A DNA stretch of 8,796 nt from Acidimicrobiaceae bacterium (GTDB lineage: Bacteria > Actinomycetota > Acidimicrobiia > Acidimicrobiales > Palsa-688): positions 7,776-16,571 of the forward strand of contig PMHU01000234.1 of assembly GCA_003156795.1 (NCBI GenBank). The letters run 5' to 3'. The notes beneath the pieces were generated by a model. The model ran no database searches, was not told the origin of the DNA, and worked only from the letters and a program-made list of their open reading frames with translations. The translations under genes and the position numbers were made by a program. Of the stretch, positions 5,349 through 8,796 are shown one piece after another; positions within the stretch are counted from its first letter, which is position 1, and each line of letters starts with the position of its first letter.

Positions 5349-7097
5349 GTGCCGAGTCGCCCATCCATTCCGGCTCGGGCCGTGCTCCGCCGCCCTTCGC
5401 TGAGTCCCGCAGACGTATTCGTTGGATTCGTCATGCTCGCTCTGCTTTACGTCGCGGTCCGTCTCGGGCGCTCGATGACCGTGAACTTCACCCCTGGCCA
5501 TTCGAGCGAACAGATCTCGACGGACCTCTCAAACCTGCCGTATTACGCGGCTCGGTCCCTCGTGCGCATGTTCATCGCACTGGGAGTTTCGACCATCTTC
5601 ACCTTCATCTACGGAACGGCTGCGGCCCGGCTGCCCCGTGCGCAGAAGATCCTGGTGCCGATCCTAGACATCCTCCAGTCGATTCCGATACTGGTGTTTC
5701 TACCGTTCTCTCTGGCCATTTTTATCAACCTGTTCTCGGGCAGCCTGCTTGGGGTAGAAGCGGCGTCGATCTTTGTCATCTTCACCTCGCAGGCGTGGAA
5801 CATGACCTTCAGCTTCTACCACTCGCTCATCTCGCAGCCGACCGAGTTGGACGAGGCGGCTCGCATGTACCGGCTGACCAAGTGGCAGCGCTTCTGGAAG
5901 CTCGACGTGCCGTCGTCAATGATCGGGCTGGTATGGAACGCCATGATGTCGATGGGCGGAGGATGGTTCTTCCTCACCGCTTCTGAGGCCGTCACGGTCT
6001 TCGTTCACGGCACGAGTACCCCGATTGAACTACCGGGCATCGGCAGTTTCATGGGCGCCGCAGTTGAGCAGGGGTCGTTTGGCAAGGTGATCATCGCCAT
6101 CGTGGCCATGGTGATCATCGTCGTGGGAACGAACTTCCTCGTCTTCCGTCCTCTCGTGGCCTGGGCTGAGAAGTTCCGAATCGAGAACTCTGCATCATCG
6201 GACACCCCCCACAGCGTGGTCCTGAACGTCTTGCGTCGATCCAGCATTCCTGGGTTGCTCGGTCGTGTCTCGCACCCGATCGGTCGAGCCCTTGACCGGG
6301 TGACGCGTCCCTTCGGCCTCGCCGAATACCCCCTGGCCATCGACGCTCGGCGCAAGCGTCTTGGCGACGGCGCCTTTTGGCTGCTGATCTGCGGGGTCTC
6401 AGCTCTAGGCGCCTACGCCGGACTGTCCTACCTCTCGAGCCACGTCGGGTTCGCCCACTTTCCTTACCTCTTTGGTCTCGGTCTGGCGACGTTCGCCCGA
6501 GTCGTCATTCTCCTCACTGCGTCCACCCTGATTTGGGTGCCGATCGGCGTCAAGATCGGCATGGACCCGAAGTTGTCCCGCTACGCCCAACCCGTAGTCC
6601 AGATTCTGGCCAGCTTTCCGGCCATCCTGCTGTTTCCCCTCATCACGCTGGTCTTCATCAAGCTGCACGTCTCGCTCAGTGTCGGTGCCATCCTGCTGAT
6701 GATGCTGGGTGCGCAGTGGTACATCCTCTTCAACGTCATTGCCGGGGCCAGCTCGATCCCCAACGATCTACGGGAGATGGGCTCGAACATGCAGCTGACC
6801 AGGCGCCTGCGGTGGCGGCGCATCATCTTGCCCGCCATCTTCCCCTACTACGTGACCGGCGGTATCACGGCCGCGGGAGGGGCTTGGAATGCTTCCATCG
6901 TGGCCGAGTTCGTTACGTGGCATCACACCACGCTGCACGCGGTCGGTCTAGGCAACTACATCGCCGTCCAATCGATAGAGGGAAAGTTTGCCTTTCTCCT
7001 CGCCGCCGGTCTGGTCATGAGCATCTTCGTCGTCGTGGTCAACCGGGTCTTCTGGCGCCGGTTGTACCGCCTGGCCGAAAGCAGGTATTCGATGTGA
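5349..7097 (+). CDS. ABC importer permease, duplicated (two fused permease domains)
   Basis: Inner-membrane channel subunit of 582 residues of the nitrate/sulfonate/taurine (NitT/TauT) importer class. The GTG start has a near-ideal AGGAGGTGA at 5334-5342. Two homologous permease domains are fused. The first has its helix cluster at about 21-270, with the cytoplasmic EAA loop ELDEAARMYRLTKWQ...LDVP at 166-188, which docks on the ATPase. A charged linker at about 271-340 follows. The second domain spans about 341-570, with a degenerate loop DLREMGSNMQLTRRLRW...LP at 473-495, where EAA has become EMG. Such fused permeases are known as a duplicated anion-transport permease family (COG4986 by recollection), and a single polypeptide can supply the whole channel. 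Its stop overlaps the GTG of the ATPase gene (GTGA, 7094-7097), so the subunits are coupled. The substrate is unknown; a sulfonate, sulfate ester or other oxyanion is suggested by the neighbours. Confidence 0.9.
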   Translation: MPSRPSIPARAVLRRPSLSPADVFVGFVMLALLYVAVRLGRSMTVNFTPGHSSEQISTDLSNLPYYAARSLVRMFIALGVSTIFTFIYGTAAARLPRAQKILVPILDILQSIPILVFLPFSLAIFINLFSGSLLGVEAASIFVIFTSQAWNMTFSFYHSLISQPTELDEAARMYRLTKWQRFWKLDVPSSMIGLVWNAMMSMGGGWFFLTASEAVTVFVHGTSTPIELPGIGSFMGAAVEQGSFGKVIIAIVAMVIIVVGTNFLVFRPLVAWAEKFRIENSASSDTPHSVVLNVLRRSSIPGLLGRVSHPIGRALDRVTRPFGLAEYPLAIDARRKRLGDGAFWLLICGVSALGAYAGLSYLSSHVGFAHFPYLFGLGLATFARVVILLTASTLIWVPIGVKIGMDPKLSRYAQPVVQILASFPAILLFPLITLVFIKLHVSLSVGAILLMMLGAQWYILFNVIAGASSIPNDLREMGSNMQLTRRLRWRRIILPAIFPYYVTGGITAAGGAWNASIVAEFVTWHHTTLHAVGLGNYIAVQSIEGKFAFLLAAGLVMSIFVVVVNRVFWRRLYRLAESRYSM

Positions 7098-8458
7098 CGT
7101 CCATCGCTCCTTCTGCCGAAGGGTCTCCAGCGGCTCACAACACCCCACCGATCATCGAGGTGTCACATGTGAACAAAACCTTCACCTCACCCGACGGAAG
7201 TCCACTAACTGTCCTCGAAGACATTTCGCTCTCTCTACACGAGGGCGAGATCGTGGCCCTTCTCGGACGCTCCGGATCAGGTAAGAGCACGCTGCTGCGC
7301 TGTATCGCCGGGCTCATTGCCCCCACCTCGGGGCAGGTCTCCTACCGGGGCACACCACTCAACGGGGCCAATCCCGGCGTGTCCATGGTGTTTCAGAGCT
7401 TTGCTCTGCTGCCCTGGCTGACAGTGTCGCAAAACGTCGAGCTCGGATTGGAGGCTCAGGGGGTGGGGGCGGCCGAGCGCAAGCAACGGGCTGAAGCGGC
7501 TATCGACCGCATTGGCCTCGATGGCTTCGAGTCCGCCTACCCGAAAGAACTCTCAGGCGGGATGCGCCAGCGGGTGGGTTTTGCCCGAGCCCTGGTGGTC
7601 GAACCCGATGCTCTCTTGATGGATGAGCCGTTTTCTGCCTTAGACGTGCTCACGGCCCAGAACCTGCGGGCCGAGCTCTTGCGACTTTGGTCGGAGCACG
7701 ACTTTCCGACCAAAGCCATGCTCATCGTCACTCATAACATCGAAGAGGCAGTCATCTTGGCCGATCGCATCTTCGTCATCACTTCGAACCCGGGCCGTCT
7801 TCGCTCAGAGATCGCCTGTCCGTTCGCCCAACCAAGGAACCGCCACGACGACGCGTTCGGTGCGCTGGTCGACGAGATCTACGCCATCATGACGGGGAGC
7901 TCCACCGGGGCCGCGGCCGAAATCGTGACGGCAGTGTCACCCGGGGAAGGCACCCCAACCGAAGTGCCCTTGCCCGAGGCGACCGTCGGAGGGATGTCGG
8001 GATTGCTCGAGATCCTCGAAGCACGGGGAGGTCGAGAAGATCTACCCCGGTTGGCCCACGACCTCACCTTCGAAGTGGATGATCTACTTCCCCTGGTCGA
8101 CGCGGCCCAATTGCTCGGACTCGCAGAGGTAGCCGACGCTGACATTGAAATAACCGAACAGGGGCGCGAGTTCGTCTCGGCCGACATCCTGGTTTCCAAA
8201 GAGATATTTGCCCGCCAGGCTGAAGCACGGGCGCCCCTGGTGCGAGCGATATGCCGGAGTCTCCGCTCGACCAAAGACGGGACGCTAGGCGAAGGCTTCT
8301 TCCTTGATCTCTTGCGGCGTGGCTTTTCCGAAGAGGAGGTGCGACGACAGCTGGATATCGCCATCCAATGGGGCCGCTACGGGGAACTCTTCGACTTCGA
8401 AGCGAGCACCGGACAGCTCACTCTCGAGCCTCCGACAGCACAGAGACCGCCAAAGTAG
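7094..8458 (+). CDS. NitT/TauT-type ABC importer ATPase with C-terminal AAA-associated domain
   Basis: Energy-coupling subunit of 454 residues that binds and hydrolyses ATP on the inner face of the membrane and should pair with the fused permease. The GTG at 7094 is chosen because it overlaps the permease stop (GTGA) and has AGCAGG a few bases upstream; in-frame GTG codons at 7160 and 7169 are weaker alternatives. Seen: Walker A GRSGSGKST (58-66), Q-loop Q101, signature LSGGMRQR (153-160), Walker B with D-loop ALLMDEPFSALD (173-184) and the switch histidine in VTHN (H214). After a Pro/Ala/Gly-rich linker (about 268-298) comes an extra domain at about 299-445, matching the AAA-associated C-terminal family (AAA_assoc_C, by pattern), which is found on ATPases partnered with duplicated anion permeases. 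Ordinary SsuB/TauB subunits are about 250 residues, so the extension is the distinctive part; its role is not established. Confidence 0.92.
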   Translation: MTSIAPSAEGSPAAHNTPPIIEVSHVNKTFTSPDGSPLTVLEDISLSLHEGEIVALLGRSGSGKSTLLRCIAGLIAPTSGQVSYRGTPLNGANPGVSMVFQSFALLPWLTVSQNVELGLEAQGVGAAERKQRAEAAIDRIGLDGFESAYPKELSGGMRQRVGFARALVVEPDALLMDEPFSALDVLTAQNLRAELLRLWSEHDFPTKAMLIVTHNIEEAVILADRIFVITSNPGRLRSEIACPFAQPRNRHDDAFGALVDEIYAIMTGSSTGAAAEIVTAVSPGEGTPTEVPLPEATVGGMSGLLEILEARGGREDLPRLAHDLTFEVDDLLPLVDAAQLLGLAEVADADIEITEQGREFVSADILVSKEIFARQAEARAPLVRAICRSLRSTKDGTLGEGFFLDLLRRGFSEEEVRRQLDIAIQWGRYGELFDFEASTGQLTLEPPTAQRPPK

Positions 8459-8486
8459 ATGTACCACAAGCAACGACGCTCAACGC

Positions 8487-8516
8487 TTGAGAGAAAGCCT
8501 CCGCGAGGTGGCTCAA
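8487..8516 (+). terminator. Weak imperfect hairpin after the ATPase gene
   Basis: TTGAG (8487-8491) pairs with CTCAA (8512-8516), and inside it GCCTC (8497-8501) with GAGGT (8505-8509, one G-U pair). It lies 28 bases past the ATPase stop. The stem is interrupted and no U tract follows. The rest of the 260-base gap to the next gene shows no confident promoter; TTGCTT (8589) and TAATCT (8611) with 16 bases between them is only a faint candidate. Confidence 0.3.
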
Positions 8517-8718
8517 GGCAGGCCCAGGAGGCAGGTCGGCACACTAGAACGCCTGACGAACTTGTGTGGTATTGGTCGGGCGTCGGGGTTGCTTAGTTGG
8601 TCGGAGGTGGTAATCTCAGATCGAGCACCCGGAGGTTCCCCGGTCAGTCCCGGCCTACCGTTCGGCGTAGCTCGACATCCACGATTTCCCACGCCAAGAC
8701 GGCGGGGGAGGGGGGATC

Positions 8719-8796
8719 ATGACCATTGCCTTGGACAAGCGCGTCGATGACTTCATCGCGACAAAGCGGAAGCTCTTCATCGACGGCAAGTGGGTG
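8719..8796 (+). CDS. Aldehyde dehydrogenase family protein, N-terminus only (cut by window edge)
   Basis: Only 26 codons are visible before the right edge. The ATG at 8719 follows a purine-rich GGGGGAGGGGGG stretch (8704-8715), a good ribosome binding site. The peptide ends in KLFIDGKWV, the hallmark opening strand of NAD(P)-dependent aldehyde dehydrogenases, and the short charged helix before it (KRVDDFIATKR) fits that family. If correct, the enzyme oxidises an aldehyde to a carboxylate in the cytoplasm. Its place after the importer genes could link it to catabolism of the imported compound, but a 260-base gap suggests separate transcription. The catalytic part is not visible, so the call rests on one motif. 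Confidence 0.65.
   Translation, partial: MTIALDKRVDDFIATKRKLFIDGKWV

Noticed and set aside
5228..5434. Minus-strand frame with a hydrophobic C-terminus (LLLDQVGRLLTALAVMV) across the 117-base gap, considered as a transposase remnant
   Set aside because: No transposase motif, terminal inverted repeat or target duplication could be seen, and most of it overlaps the permease N-terminus; the permease start and its ribosome binding site are intact.
4688..5986. Long plus-strand open frame (432 codons) spanning the sulfatase end and permease start
   Set aside because: It runs out of frame through two well-supported genes, is full of Arg/Pro/His as expected for a shadow frame in GC-rich DNA, and matches no recognisable family.
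6377..7093. Long upstream extension of the ATPase frame
   Set aside because: This part lies over the permease gene in another frame and reads as Arg/His/Pro-rich nonsense; the ATPase begins at the GTG overlapping the permease stop (7094).

Overview
The window is GC-rich bacterial DNA. GTG starts, strong GAGG-type ribosome binding sites, 4-base stop/start overlaps and hairpin terminators without U tracts suggest an actinomycete-type bacterium. An Acidimicrobiia-like or mycobacterial-type source is possible, but that is inference from style and protein families, with no marker gene to prove it. Most genes concern sulfur: sulfur-amino-acid oxidation, sulfuryl transfer, sulfate-ester hydrolysis and a NitT/TauT-type anion or sulfonate ABC importer.

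Layout. (1) 1-852, plus strand: the 3' part of a cysteine dioxygenase-type cupin gene, translationally coupled to a rhodanese gene and followed by two back-to-back hairpins. (2) About 930-1015: an AT-rich island with a promoter-like pair of hexamers and a 10-base palindrome. It precedes a secreted protein of about 564 residues built of bacterial Ig-like domains, which ends in a strong UUCG-capped hairpin. (3) 2955-3782, minus strand: a Stf0-type sulfotransferase, with its own hairpin directly after the stop. (4) From about 3846, plus strand and divergent: a cytoplasmic-looking sulfatase with an unusual active-site signature. The gap between the two start regions holds a perfect 7-7-7 inverted repeat, a candidate shared operator. 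(5) 5349-8458: an ABC importer core made of a tandem-duplicated permease and an ATPase with a C-terminal AAA-associated domain. (6) 8719 to the right edge: the first 26 codons of a probable aldehyde dehydrogenase.

How the genes may work together (inference). The sulfatase has no visible signal peptide, so its substrate should be made inside the cell or imported; the neighbouring importer could bring in a sulfated or sulfonated compound. A PAPS-dependent Stf0-like enzyme facing a sulfatase is a pair of chemically opposing enzymes. Together they could form a cycle that installs and removes sulfate on a small metabolite, or a store-and-release system for sulfate. The cysteine dioxygenase/rhodanese pair would handle cysteine-derived sulfur, and the aldehyde dehydrogenase might oxidise the carbon skeleton left after desulfation. 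No solute-binding protein, formylglycine-generating enzyme, PAPS synthesis gene or regulator lies in the window. No RNA genes, CRISPR arrays or intact mobile elements were seen.
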